A DNA stretch of 64,000 bases, from NCBI GenBank assembly GCA_963704615.1, contig OY969923.1:186001-250000 (forward strand). The letters are read 5' to 3'. The stretch is from Bog-756 sp963704615 (GTDB taxonomy: Bacteria; Actinomycetota; Acidimicrobiia; Acidimicrobiales; RAAP-2). The notes under the pieces were generated by a model, which made no database searches, was not told the DNA's origin, and was given only the letters and a program-made list of their open reading frames with translations. Positions 1 to 8,361 of the stretch are shown here, piece after piece. The position numbers and the translations under genes were made by a program. Numbering within the stretch: position 1 is the stretch's first letter; each line of letters begins with the position of its first letter.

Positions 1-952
1 CCGATTCGACCGGACTGACCCCTTTCACCTCTTGGAAGAAGAGGGGCAGGAACGTCAGCGAACCGAACATGGCGAATCCAACGACGAAGCCGATGGCGCT
101 CGCCGCGCTGAAGACCTTGTTGGCGAACAACGGCAAGGGGATGATCGGCTCGACGGCGCGGCTTTCGGCCCAGAGGAACAGGATGGTGCAGACCACACCG
201 GTGACGGCCAGACTCACCATGAACGGCGATGTCCACGGATACGAAGTGCCACCCAGGCTGGTGAACAGCACCAGTGCGGTGGCCGCCACCGCGATCAGCG
301 CCGTCCCGAGATAGTCGATGACCCGGTGGACCCGCGACAGCCCCCCGGGCAAGGCGAAGGTGGTCACGACGAGGGCGACGGCACCGACCGGGATGTTGAT
401 GTAGAAGATCCATCGCCAGCTGAGGTAGTCGACGAAGAAGCCACCGATGAGGGGACCGAGGAGCGAGGTCACCCCGAACATGGCCAGGAAAAGGCCCATG
501 TACCGCCCCCGCTCCCGCGGCGAGACCACGTCACCGAGGATGGTCATCGCCCCGACCATCAGGCCCCCGCCACCCAGTCCCTGGACCGCCCGGAAGACGA
601 TCAGCTCGAACATCGAATGGCTGAGCCCGGTGAGGGCGGACCCGATGAGGAAGAGGACGATGGCGCCCTGAAAGAAGACCTTGCGCCCGTAGAGGTCGCC
701 CAGCTTTCCCCACAGCGGAGTCGACACGGTCGAAGCCAGCAGGTAGGCGGTGACCACCCAGGTCAGGTGCGAGGCGCCGTGGAGGTCACCCACGATGGTG
801 GGCAGAGCGGTGGCCACCACGTTCTGGTCCAGAGCGGCCAGGAACATGCCCAGCAAGAGAGCCCCGATGACGATCAGCACCCTGCGGTGGGAGAGAGCGA
901 CGGCGGGCTCGGATGGAGCCGGTGCCGGCGCCGGTGCCGTGGTGTCACTCAT
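1..952 (-). CDS. DHA2-family MFS drug exporter (partial, C-terminus off window)
   Basis: Major facilitator of the EmrB/QacA (DHA2) type, an inner-membrane proton-driven exporter. The 317 visible residues begin with an Ala/Pro-rich cytoplasmic tail. TM1 starts near residue 24 and ends in the DHA2 signature LDQNVVATALPTI (41-53). MFS motif A, GKLGDLYGRK, is at 82-91, followed by a QGLGGGG turn and a motif C-like LGPLIGGFF. Family members usually have 14 helices and about 500 residues, so roughly the last third is missing at the window edge. The ATG at 952 follows GAGGTG with good spacing. The substrate cannot be read from sequence, and no regulator sits next to it. Confidence 0.9.
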   Translation of the reverse strand, partial: MSDTTAPAPAPAPSEPAVALSHRRVLIVIGALLLGMFLAALDQNVVATALPTIVGDLHGASHLTWVVTAYLLASTVSTPLWGKLGDLYGRKVFFQGAIVLFLIGSALTGLSHSMFELIVFRAVQGLGGGGLMVGAMTILGDVVSPRERGRYMGLFLAMFGVTSLLGPLIGGFFVDYLSWRWIFYINIPVGAVALVVTTFALPGGLSRVHRVIDYLGTALIAVAATALVLFTSLGGTSYPWTSPFMVSLAVTGVVCTILFLWAESRAVEPIIPLPLFANKVFSAASAIGFVVGFAMFGSLTFLPLFFQEVKGVSPVES

Positions 953-1035
953 CTGGTCACCTCGACCCCCTCGTTCCTCACCGACCGCCATCACCGGCCT
1001 GCGACGCCGCCACATCCTACGGGGAGCGACTCAGT

Positions 1036-1950
1036 TCAAAGGCTGTCACGCCGATCCGGGGGCTTCGTGTCGCCCCGCTCCCGCAGCACGCGGACCAGCT
1101 GGGCCAGATCCGTGTGCTCGATCCGTGACGCAGCCCGCGGCGAGGCATGGCCGAGGGTCGACCCGAAGGGAAGGGCATCGACGAGGCCCCTTCCCACCCA
1201 CCTTCGGACCAGTCGCAACTCCGTCGACCGATCGAGGGCCCGGGGGTCGACAACCCGGCCTCGCGACATGAGGGCGGCGTTGGTCAGTCGCCGCACCTCG
1301 GTCGGGTCGACATCGATGCCCGCCTCCTCCAGCTGGCCCACCAGATAGGAACCGGTGTTGTACCAGTCGCAGAAGCCGTGGACCACCGATGCCATCTGGC
1401 CCACGGCCCCATCGATGGCCAGGGCCAGAACCGGGCCCCCCTCGAGGCTCGACGCCGCCGCCGCGGCCACCAGGGCCAGCTGCAGGGCACCCATGGCGGC
1501 GCCGATCGAACGGGCCTGTCGCGAGGCGAGTTCCTGCACACCGGCGACGTCAGGGAGGGCGGCGGGATGCTCGAGCACCTGGCCTGACGCCCAGTCGAGA
1601 AGGCGGGGCGGGGCCGCCCGGACCTGGTCGCGCACCCGCCGGAGCCGGTCGGGGCCGGCGGTGAACACCTCTCGGCCTACCCGCCCGAATGCCGCCTCCA
1701 GCTGAGTGGCCGCCTCGGCGGGGAGTCCCTCGGGACGCAGGAGCGAGCGGAATGCCGGGGTGAAGGTGGCACGAGCCCGGGCCAACCGGGACGCCGCCCG
1801 ACCTCGCGGAGGCGTGTCCGGACCACCGGTTCCCGGCTCCGGCGCTCCCTCGATCACCCGCCGAGTCTGATGACTGGGTGCTCGCTCTGCAAGAGCGCGT
1901 GGCCACACGTTCTCCCGACCGAACCGGCCTACCATCGGATGACGCGCCAC
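1036..1950 (-). CDS. Hypothetical protein, family not recognised
   Basis: A 304-residue protein of unknown function. The N-terminal third is Arg/Pro/Ala-rich. An Ala-rich hydrophobic stretch lies around residues 143-175 (MGALQLALVAAAAASSLEGG), followed by a mixed region with GFCDWYNTGSYLVGQLEEAG. No signal peptide, catalytic motif or repeat is evident. The start is uncertain: ATG at 1950 gives the full length, while GTG at 1857 (VIEGAPEPG) would remove 31 residues of low-complexity N-terminus; neither has a strong ribosome binding site. It is transcribed divergently from the monooxygenase at 2022 and could share its promoter region. An EcsC-like fold is a guess that I cannot support further. 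Confidence 0.6.
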   Translation of the reverse strand: MARHPMVGRFGRENVWPRALAERAPSHQTRRVIEGAPEPGTGGPDTPPRGRAASRLARARATFTPAFRSLLRPEGLPAEAATQLEAAFGRVGREVFTAGPDRLRRVRDQVRAAPPRLLDWASGQVLEHPAALPDVAGVQELASRQARSIGAAMGALQLALVAAAAASSLEGGPVLALAIDGAVGQMASVVHGFCDWYNTGSYLVGQLEEAGIDVDPTEVRRLTNAALMSRGRVVDPRALDRSTELRLVRRWVGRGLVDALPFGSTLGHASPRAASRIEHTDLAQLVRVLRERGDTKPPDRRDSL

Positions 1951-2021
1951 GGGCCAGACACCAGGTCGGCGGCGGGAACCGCCAGCAGATGCGGGCAGAG
2001 GGGACCAACCGGGGAGCTGAC

Positions 2022-3614
2022 ATGGCCTTGGACATCGGGCGCAAGCGGTTGGCCAAGGAGGTCGTGGCGGCGCGACACCGGGGCCGGCCCACGCCGTCGG
2101 TGGTCATCGTGGGTGGGGGTCTGTCCGGGTTGGCCATGGCCATCCAACTGGTCCGGTCCGGTGTCCGCACCTTCACCATCGTCGAGCAGTCCGACGGAGT
2201 GGGTGGCACCTGGCGGGACAACACCTACCCGGGAAGCGGGTGCGACGTGCCCTCGCATCTCTACTCTTTCTCCTTCGCGTCGAAATCGGACTGGTCCCGG
2301 CGGTTCGCCGAGCAGCCCGAGATCCTCGCCTACGCGGAAGACTGCGTCCAGCGGTTCCGGCTCGGGTCGCACCTGCGCCTGGGCACCACCGTCGGGAGCG
2401 CCACATTCGACGAAGCCAGCCGACAATGGCGTCTGGCCCTGATCTCTTCCGAGGGTGAGGAGACGATCGACGCTGACACCGTCATCTTCGCCTGCGGGCA
2501 GCTCAACCGACCTCACATCCCCGATCTGCCGGGCCTCGCCGAGTTCGCCGGACCGACCTGGCACTCGGCCCGCTGGAACCACCAACGCCCGTTGTCCGGC
2601 AAGCGGGTGGCCGTGGTCGGCAACGGAGCCAGCGCCATCCAGTTCGTCCCTCCGGTGGCCGACGAAGCGGCCGAGATCACCATCTATCAGCGCAGCCCCA
2701 ATTACGTGGCCCCCAAGAAGGACCGCGCCTACACGAGGTCGACGAGATGGCTGTTCGAAAACGTGCGAGCTGTCGAGCTGGCCTACCGGTGGTGGATCTA
2801 CTGGGGGCTCGAGTCGCGCTGGTTCTGGTTCCGCAAGGACAGCTGGGCCGGACGCAAGCTCGGGGAGCTGTTCGTCAAGTCGGTGCGCGAGCATGTGGTC
2901 GGGCCGCGCCTGCCTGAGGCGTCTGTCGTCCCTGACTACCCTCTCGGCTGCAAGCGGATCCTCATCTCCAACAACTGGTATGCCACCCTGGCCCGACCGA
3001 ATGTCACGGTGGTCGGCCAGGCCATCGACCGGATCGAGCCCGACGCCGTCGTCACCACCGACGGGCGGCGGCGTCCGGCCGATGTGCTGATCTTCGGGAC
3101 GGGCTTCTCGACCACCGACTTCCTCGCCCCTATTCCGGTGGCCGGCGTGGGCGGGCGCACCCTGGCCCAGGAGTGGGGAGCCGGTGCCCATGCCTACCTG
3201 GGCACCGCGGTACCCGGCTTTCCCAACTGCTACCTGTTGTACGGCCCCAATACCAACCTCGGCCACAACTCGATCCTGTTCATGGTCGAACGGCAGATCA
3301 ACCTCATCCTGCAGGCCATGGCCGTCCAGACTCGGGCCGCCGCCGGCCCCGCGCCCTTGGTGGGCGTGGACGCCGAGGCCTACGAGCGGGACGACCAGCG
3401 CACCCAACGACTGGTGAGCACGACGGCCTGGGTGGCCAACTGCACGAGCTGGTACAAGGCGGCGTCGGGCCGGGTGACCAACAACTGGCCGACCTGGACG
3501 GTCCGTTACTGGTACGACACCTTGCACCTGCGACCCTCCGATGTCGGGCTCATCGATCACCAGCCGCTCGACGAACCGACAGCATTGGCCGGCGGGGGTG
3601 CCGGAGGTCGCTGA
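2022..3614 (+). CDS. Flavin-containing Baeyer-Villiger-type monooxygenase
   Basis: FAD- and NADPH-dependent class B monooxygenase of 530 residues. Such enzymes insert one oxygen of O2 into ketones (giving esters or lactones) or hydroxylate substrates. The FAD Rossmann motif GGGLSG is at 31-36. The Baeyer-Villiger fingerprint FxGxxxHxxxW is intact as FAGPTWHSARW (175-185). The NADPH-binding GNGASA is at 200-205, and a C-terminal FGTGF motif is present. An upstream in-frame extension exists, but ATG 2022 has GGGGAG just upstream and places the FAD motif at the usual depth. The likely substrate class is ketones, steroids or other cyclic compounds; the exact substrate is unknown. Confidence 0.9.
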   Translation: MALDIGRKRLAKEVVAARHRGRPTPSVVIVGGGLSGLAMAIQLVRSGVRTFTIVEQSDGVGGTWRDNTYPGSGCDVPSHLYSFSFASKSDWSRRFAEQPEILAYAEDCVQRFRLGSHLRLGTTVGSATFDEASRQWRLALISSEGEETIDADTVIFACGQLNRPHIPDLPGLAEFAGPTWHSARWNHQRPLSGKRVAVVGNGASAIQFVPPVADEAAEITIYQRSPNYVAPKKDRAYTRSTRWLFENVRAVELAYRWWIYWGLESRWFWFRKDSWAGRKLGELFVKSVREHVVGPRLPEASVVPDYPLGCKRILISNNWYATLARPNVTVVGQAIDRIEPDAVVTTDGRRRPADVLIFGTGFSTTDFLAPIPVAGVGGRTLAQEWGAGAHAYLGTAVPGFPNCYLLYGPNTNLGHNSILFMVERQINLILQAMAVQTRAAAGPAPLVGVDAEAYERDDQRTQRLVSTTAWVANCTSWYKAASGRVTNNWPTWTVRYWYDTLHLRPSDVGLIDHQPLDEPTALAGGGAGGR

Positions 3615-3667
3615 CGTCACAGCCATCCCGACCGGAACTGCACTCCATCCCGTCCCATCGCGGCCGG

Positions 3668-3690
3668 CCCGTCGCAGCCCGGGCGACGGG
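3668..3690. terminator. Hairpin between convergent genes
   Basis: Perfect 8-bp inverted repeat CCCGTCGC / GCGACGGG with a 7-nt loop, between the stops of the monooxygenase and the convergent pirin gene. It has no clear U-tract, but its position suits a bidirectional terminator of the kind common in high-GC actinomycetes. Confidence 0.5.
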
Positions 3691-3694
3691 GCGA

Positions 3695-4660
3695 TTACGA
3701 ACCGATGTGGTCGGCGGGGACGGTACCCAGCCGTCCGGCCTGGTAGTCCTCGAACGCCTGGGCCACCTCGTCCCGGGTGTTCATCACGAACGGACCGTAG
3801 GCGTACACCGGCTCGCCAATGGGTTGGCCCCCCAGGATCAGGACATCCAGGTTGGGGGTGCGTGACTCCTGCTGGGCGTCGGCGCTGATGGTCAGGAAGC
3901 CGCCGTCACCGAAGACGGCCAGCTGACCGGTGCGGACGGGGCGGCCGTCCTCGCCGACCGTGCCGCTGCCACCCAGGACGTAGACCAGGGCGTTGAAATC
4001 GGGCGGCAACGGGACGTCGGTGCTGGCCCCCGGCGACAGGGTGGCATGCACCATGGTCATCGGTGAGTGGGTGGCACCCGGCCCGTCGTAGCCACCCAGG
4101 TCGCCGGCGATGAGCCGGAACAGAGCCCCGCCGTCGTGCGATGACAGCAGCACCACCTTCGAGGATCCGATGTCCTGATAACGCGGAGGGATCATCTTGT
4201 CGGCCTTCCGCAGGTTCACCCACAGCTGGATCCCATGGAACAAGCCGCCCGACACCACCAGCTCCTCGGGCGGTGCCTCGATATGGAGGATCCCTCCTCC
4301 CGCGGTCATCCACTGGGTGTCGCCGTTGGTGATCAGCCCTCCCCCGCCGATCGAGTCCTGATGCTGGAACGTCCCATCGATTATGTAGGTCACCGTCTCG
4401 AAGCCCCGGTGGGGATGCCACGGTGTCCCCTTGGGCTCGCCCGGCCCGTACTCCACCTCACCCATCTGATCCATGTGGACGAAGGGGTCGAGGTAGCGCC
4501 GGTCGACTCCGGCGAAGGCCCGGCGGACGGGGAACCCCTCGCCCTCGAGCGCCGCCGGTGCATCGGTCACCGACACCACTGGCCGTGCGAAGGCTGCGGC
4601 CCGGTCAACCTTCTCGACCCTGGGAAGAGCCAGTACATCGTCCACTGTGACTGCCGGCAT
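3695..4660 (-). CDS. Pirin family protein
   Basis: Bicupin metal protein of the pirin family, 321 residues from ATG 4660. The pirin metal ligands are all visible: H82 and H84 in WHPHRGFETV, H126 and E128 in GGGILHIEAPP. Their spacing is close to that of human pirin (H56, H58, H101, E103). The C-terminal cupin runs over about 190-300. Bacterial pirins variously act as quercetinases or as regulators of metabolic enzymes, and the sequence does not decide between these. A GTG lies three bases upstream, but GGGAGG sits six bases before the ATG, so I chose the ATG. The gene is monocistronic and convergent with the monooxygenase. Confidence 0.9.
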   Translation of the reverse strand: MPAVTVDDVLALPRVEKVDRAAAFARPVVSVTDAPAALEGEGFPVRRAFAGVDRRYLDPFVHMDQMGEVEYGPGEPKGTPWHPHRGFETVTYIIDGTFQHQDSIGGGGLITNGDTQWMTAGGGILHIEAPPEELVVSGGLFHGIQLWVNLRKADKMIPPRYQDIGSSKVVLLSSHDGGALFRLIAGDLGGYDGPGATHSPMTMVHATLSPGASTDVPLPPDFNALVYVLGGSGTVGEDGRPVRTGQLAVFGDGGFLTISADAQQESRTPNLDVLILGGQPIGEPVYAYGPFVMNTRDEVAQAFEDYQAGRLGTVPADHIGS

Positions 4661-4888
4661 CACCGACCTCCCGTTCTGTCGTCAGAGCGTCGGCTCAGGC
4701 CTGGATGCCCAGCTGACCCTCACTCTCTGTGCAACAATAGTTGTGTTCGCAACATTCCTCAGAGCGACGCTCCCGGCGCCACTCGTCTCACCAACACAGG
4801 CGTCCAAGGTTCAGCTTGCCATCAGTTGTGCCGAAAAACATCAGTGACCCAGTACGCTTGGCCAACGAGGAAAGTCAGGAGATAGCAG

Positions 4889-5962
4889 GTGATCCGGCCA
4901 CGCGGCGGCACGGCCCGCCGACGCGACGACCAAGACCAACCGACGAGTTCCTCCGCCGCGGTAATCGGAGGACAGCTTCGGGATGCCCGCGAAGAGCGTG
5001 GCCTGGACCTTTTGGCCGTGCACGACCGGCTGAGCCGCCCGATCACCTTGCTCGAGGCCCTGGAGAACGGCGACCTGGCCGCGCTTCCGGATCAGGCCCA
5101 GGCCCTCTCGACCCTGCGACGCTACGCCGCCTTCCTCGGTCTCGACGGCGACGCCTTGGCCCTCCAGATGCTCGACGCGTGGTCAGCTTCGCCTTCGAGC
5201 AACGGGGGGGCCCGCAACGGTGCGTTGACCAATGTGGTGACCGCGGTGACCACTGGACCCGACCATCTGCGGGCATTCACCCAGACCGGGGAGGTGCCCA
5301 AGGTCGGCGCCGGATCGTCGATGGGCAACGGTGGCTCGGGAGCCTACGGCTACGGGGTGCGCACCGGGCCTCCCACCGGAACCTTCCCGGTGGTCCCCCG
5401 CCAGGACATCCGGCACAGCAAGCGGGCTGTGGCCAGGGCCCGGCGGCGGCTGCGGGCGCCCACCTCGTTGAAAGTGGTCACCTGGGTGGCGGCGCTGTTG
5501 GTGCTGGCCGTGGCCCTCGGGTTCGGCATCCAGCACTGGCGGCCCCAGTGGCTGGCCCGGTCGCACATCCTCCGAGTCGCCGGGCCCCACCCGGGCACGG
5601 TGCCCCCGGGGTCGACTACGAGAACAACAGGCGCCCCCCACCAGGCCTCCGTGGTCGTACCCACCTCGGCCAGTGAGCAGAGCTCTTCCTACACGGTCGC
5701 CTCACGACACTTCGATGTGACCCTCCTGACCTCGGGCAAGTGCTGGGTCCAGGTCACCAGCTCGAGCTCGATCACTCCCCTGGTGGTGGGGGTCCAACCA
5801 CCGGGCAAGTCGCTGAGCTTCCCGGCCACCGGGACCATGACGGTGGAGGTGGGGGCGTCGGCGGTCATCGTGGCCGTGACCGTCGACGGAAAGCCTGCGT
5901 TCTTCAACTCGCCCCACTCCACTCCCTACACCTACCAATTCGTGGCCGCATCGGGTTCGTAG
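4889..5962 (+). CDS. RodZ-like membrane protein (HTH, TM, DUF4115)
   Basis: A 357-residue bitopic protein with RodZ architecture. A cytoplasmic helix-turn-helix (about 26-90: GGQLRDAREERGLDLLAVHD) is followed by a Gly-rich linker and a basic patch, then one transmembrane helix near 195-212 (WVAALLVLAVALGFGI). A Ser/Thr/Pro-rich extracytoplasmic linker leads to a DUF4115-type beta domain at about 270-345. RodZ links MreB to the cell wall in rods; actinobacterial relatives of this type also occur without MreB, so the role is inferred as envelope or cell-shape. GTG 4889 has AGGAGA upstream, and a possible -10 TACGCT lies near 4852. Related HTH-TM proteins are the main alternative. Confidence 0.8.
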   Translation: MIRPRGGTARRRDDQDQPTSSSAAVIGGQLRDAREERGLDLLAVHDRLSRPITLLEALENGDLAALPDQAQALSTLRRYAAFLGLDGDALALQMLDAWSASPSSNGGARNGALTNVVTAVTTGPDHLRAFTQTGEVPKVGAGSSMGNGGSGAYGYGVRTGPPTGTFPVVPRQDIRHSKRAVARARRRLRAPTSLKVVTWVAALLVLAVALGFGIQHWRPQWLARSHILRVAGPHPGTVPPGSTTRTTGAPHQASVVVPTSASEQSSSYTVASRHFDVTLLTSGKCWVQVTSSSSITPLVVGVQPPGKSLSFPATGTMTVEVGASAVIVAVTVDGKPAFFNSPHSTPYTYQFVAASGS

Positions 5963-5999
5963 CCCGGACGGGCGGAGTCGGCGATCCGACGATTGCGCT

Positions 6000-6890
6000 C
6001 TACGGTTCAGCGACCGGGAACGTCGTCGCCCCGCTGGCCGCCAGCTCTGCATCCAGTTGTGCATCGACCCGGGCGGTCTTGCGCTCCTCGAAGCGGATCC
6101 ACTGCACGAACACGGGGATCAGAGCCAGGAACGTGAAGAGCTCGGCACCGACCCACAGGATGCCGGCCCCCGCGTGGGTGCTGCTCAGGGTGTACATCGA
6201 CGCCGCCGGTCGGGAGGTGTTGAGAAGGGCCAGGGCGAGGAACGACTCCAGCGGCACCCCGATCAACAGGTTGGCCATGCGGACCCCGTGGCTCATCTGC
6301 CAGTGGGGAATGGGGTCGAGGCCGACGATCGGCCACCAGAACAGCGTCGAGCCGAACAGGAAGACAAGATTGATCACGTCCATCATCCACATGTGGTTCA
6401 TGGCGTAGCCGAGGACGAACGTCAAGAAGAAGGCGAACATCGAGAAGTAATAGAGGATCCACACCGGAATCGGGTGGGTCAGAACCTTGAACGGACCCGA
6501 GTTGAGAACGGCGAGGAGCCGGACCTTGCCGGCCCGACTCGATGTCTGCAGGGCCAACGTCATGGGCGCCCCCATGGCCAGCAGGGGAGGCCCGATGACC
6601 ATCAGCAACAGGTGTTGGATCACGTGGGCCTGGAAGTAGTCCATGGTGAAGCTGGCCACCGGCGACTGCAGGGCGATCACGATGGCGACCAGCCCGGACA
6701 TGAAGGCAGCCGTCCTCTTCCCGCTCCAGTGTCGGCCCCGGGAGGAGAGAGCCCACTGTGCTCGCACGTACCACACCGCGGTGGCGGTGGCGGCGACCAG
6801 GATCAGGACGGCGAACGGGCTGAACTCCCACCGGGTGGTGGCGTTGTGCAGGTTGAAGGCCACCCGGCTCATCCCATTCATGTCGGGCAC
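6000..6890 (-). CDS. ctaG: Cytochrome c oxidase assembly protein CtaG (caa3 type)
   Basis: Polytopic membrane protein of the caa3_CtaG family, 296 residues with about seven hydrophobic segments. Members support assembly, probably copper insertion, of cytochrome c oxidase. The family-typical central block AHVIQHLLLMVIGPPLLAMG is present, as is the His/Met-bearing segment YAMNHMWMMDVINLVFLFGS; both carry plausible metal-coordinating residues in helices. The GTG start at 6890 has no good ribosome binding site; ATGs at 6881 and 6872 are in frame. It is convergent with the RodZ-like gene and divergent from the small membrane genes and the Cys-rich BlaI-type regulator, which hints at a shared metal theme. 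Confidence 0.85.
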   Translation of the reverse strand: MPDMNGMSRVAFNLHNATTRWEFSPFAVLILVAATATAVWYVRAQWALSSRGRHWSGKRTAAFMSGLVAIVIALQSPVASFTMDYFQAHVIQHLLLMVIGPPLLAMGAPMTLALQTSSRAGKVRLLAVLNSGPFKVLTHPIPVWILYYFSMFAFFLTFVLGYAMNHMWMMDVINLVFLFGSTLFWWPIVGLDPIPHWQMSHGVRMANLLIGVPLESFLALALLNTSRPAASMYTLSSTHAGAGILWVGAELFTFLALIPVFVQWIRFEERKTARVDAQLDAELAASGATTFPVAEP

Positions 6891-7013
6891 GCCAACAGAT
6901 TACCGATCGGCACGGCAGCCTCCCATTCGGGCGTCCGGCACCGTCGGGGCGCTCCCTCCGCGGTGGGTCACGCCCCGGCCACGGCCGGACTGGTGATCAG
7001 GAGAGGTGGTCCC

Positions 7014-7250
7014 GTGGGGTCCGGGACCATGGCGATGGCTCAAAACTCAGGCCGGGGGGGCGGTCCCGGGCTAACACTCCTGCTGGTTGTGATCCTGTTG
7101 GTGGCTGCTGTGTGGTTGCTCGATTCGATCAGCACCTTTGCCCCCCGCCGACAACTTGCCCTGAGCACCGTCGGGCCCGGGATCGCTGCGAGCAACCAAG
7201 TGGAGGCGACATCCGAGGATGTTGCGCCCGTGGTTGGCGCCCCGCCTTGA
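7014..7250 (+). CDS. Small single-pass membrane protein
   Basis: A 78-residue protein not recognised as a named family. After a Gly-rich N-terminus there is one strong transmembrane helix (LTLLLVVILLVAAVWLLDSI), then an outward tail of about 40 residues with APRRQL and a Pro/Ala end. I chose GTG 7014 because AGGAGAGGTGG ends about four bases before it; ATG 7029 and 7035 are alternatives. It overlaps the start of the 30-codon gene at 7219 by 32 bases in another frame and lies upstream of the BlaI-family regulator on the same strand, so these three may form one transcript. Confidence 0.55.
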   Translation: MGSGTMAMAQNSGRGGGPGLTLLLVVILLVAAVWLLDSISTFAPRRQLALSTVGPGIAASNQVEATSEDVAPVVGAPP

Positions 7251-7311
7251 GATCTCGTGCCACATCGCCATGTGCATCACGATGGCCTACATGCTCGTGC
7301 TGATGGTCTGA
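7219..7311 (+). CDS. Possible 30-residue Met/His/Cys-rich membrane peptide
   Basis: A very short open frame starting at ATG 7219 inside the end of the preceding gene. After MLRPWLAPRLE it consists of a hydrophobic helix studded with metal-type ligands, SCHIAMCITMAYMLVLMV. Cys, His and Met recur every three to four residues, so they would lie along one face. The pattern resembles the His/Met-rich first helices of DUF5134-type actinobacterial membrane proteins. It is therefore either a truncated remnant of such a gene or a genuine mini-protein. The nearest Shine-Dalgarno-like stretch (GGAGG) is 13 bases upstream. Coding status is unproven. Confidence 0.35.
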   Translation: MLRPWLAPRLEISCHIAMCITMAYMLVLMV

Positions 7312-7368
7312 GCCATGGCCAACTCCGATTAATTCCCCAATTCCCCAATTTCGACAAGGACGGCCCCG

Positions 7369-7812
7369 ATGACGACAGCGATCAGTGCCTGTGAGAATCC
7401 AATGTGCGGCTGCACCTCCTGTAGCTGCACGAACTGCCGATGTGGCACCGCCCGACTTGGCGATCTGGAAGGGCTGGTGATGGACGTGGTGTGGGAGCGG
7501 TCCCGGGATGAGCCGACAGTGAGGGACGTCGGTCGGTCCTTCCCCGACCTGGCCTACACAACGGTGGCCACGATGCTGGATCGTCTGGTCGAGAAGGGAG
7601 TGGCGCGCTGCAGGATGGACGGACGGACAAGGCGCTTCTCCGCCCACGGCTCACGAGCTGACTACACCGCGATGTACATGTACGACGCCCTGCGCAAGAC
7701 GGGTGAACCGTCGGCCGCGCTCGCTCGATTCGCCGAGACCGTGACTCCAGCCGAGGCCAAGGCCCTTGGCGTTGCCCTCCAGCGACGGGGACGAACGAGG
7801 ACGACCCGCTGA
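7369..7812 (+). CDS. BlaI/MecI/CopY-family repressor with Cys-rich N-terminus
   Basis: Winged-helix repressor of the BlaI/CopY family, 147 residues. The DNA-binding domain runs from about 30 to 105 (GDLEGLVMDVVWERS, recognition region AYTTVATMLDRLVEKG) and a dimerising tail follows. Residues 8-25 are unusual: seven cysteines in the pattern CxxxxCxCxxCxCxxCxC, like a metallothionein segment. In CopY a C-terminal CxCxxxxCxC binds Cu(I) or Zn(II); here a denser cluster sits at the N-terminus. I infer a metal- or thiol-responsive repressor. No BlaR1/M56 protease gene is adjacent. ATG 7369 has AAGGA nine bases upstream. A direct repeat AATTCCCCAATTCCCCAATT (7331-7350) lies in front and could be an operator. 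Confidence 0.85.
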   Translation: MTTAISACENPMCGCTSCSCTNCRCGTARLGDLEGLVMDVVWERSRDEPTVRDVGRSFPDLAYTTVATMLDRLVEKGVARCRMDGRTRRFSAHGSRADYTAMYMYDALRKTGEPSAALARFAETVTPAEAKALGVALQRRGRTRTTR

Positions 7813-7828
7813 ACAGAGCCCGCATGGG

Positions 7829-8332
7829 TCACGCGACCACCCGAGCGATCTCGCCGGTTTCCACGTCGTAGCGCCACCCTTCCACCTGCACATCGGGCGA
7901 CAAGAGCTTGCAGGCCCGCACGGCATCGACGTCGTCCCGGAGTGAGGCGTCCGGGTCGGGCATGGCCAGAAAGTCGCATTCCTCGGCGCCGACCACCCCC
8001 TCGGCGGCCAGCTCCGACCTGATCTGGGAATTGTCGCGAAAGGCAAGAGCGCAGTCGGTGTGCTGCATCACCGCGATGAACCGCACCCCGAGGAACCGGG
8101 TGGCCAGGACCAGGGATCGGAGGACGTCGGGGGTCACCCGCCCCCCGGCATTGCGCAGGATCTTGGCATCTCCTGGCCGGAGGCCCAGCATGGCGAGAGG
8201 CTCGATCCTGCTGTCCATACAGGTGACCAGGGCCAACTCCTTGGCGGCCCGGGCGGGAATGCCGGCCAACTCGAAGCCGGAGGCGTAGCCATGATTGTCA
8301 CCGAGCAGGTCGTCGAACACCACAGAGAGCAT
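7829..8332 (-). CDS. Beta-class carbonic anhydrase (short type)
   Basis: Zinc enzyme interconverting CO2 and bicarbonate; 167 residues, the short form typified by M. tuberculosis Rv1284. The zinc ligands are C38 (in CMDSR, 38-42), H91 and C94 (in HTDC), and the catalytic dyad is D40/R42. The GxxKILRNAGG-type segment (DAKILRNAGG) is present. The whole beta-CA core is intact and no signal peptide is visible, so it is cytosolic. The stop is 16 bases from the convergent BlaI-family gene. It lies 29 bases downstream of the stop of the secreted repeat protein on the same strand, but co-transcription is uncertain. Confidence 0.92.
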   Translation of the reverse strand: MLSVVFDDLLGDNHGYASGFELAGIPARAAKELALVTCMDSRIEPLAMLGLRPGDAKILRNAGGRVTPDVLRSLVLATRFLGVRFIAVMQHTDCALAFRDNSQIRSELAAEGVVGAEECDFLAMPDPDASLRDDVDAVRACKLLSPDVQVEGWRYDVETGEIARVVA

Positions 8333-8361
8333 GGCAGAAGCTCCCCGTCAGGCCGTGGGCA

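Noticed and set aside
32..1348. A 438-codon plus-strand open frame rich in Arg, Asp, Glu and His
   Set aside because: It is the antisense shadow of the MFS exporter and the next minus-strand gene; composition is that of a GC-rich mirror frame and it has no domain.
5977..5990. Short hairpin GTCGG/CCGAC between the RodZ-like gene and ctaG
   Set aside because: A 5-bp stem is expected often by chance at this GC content.
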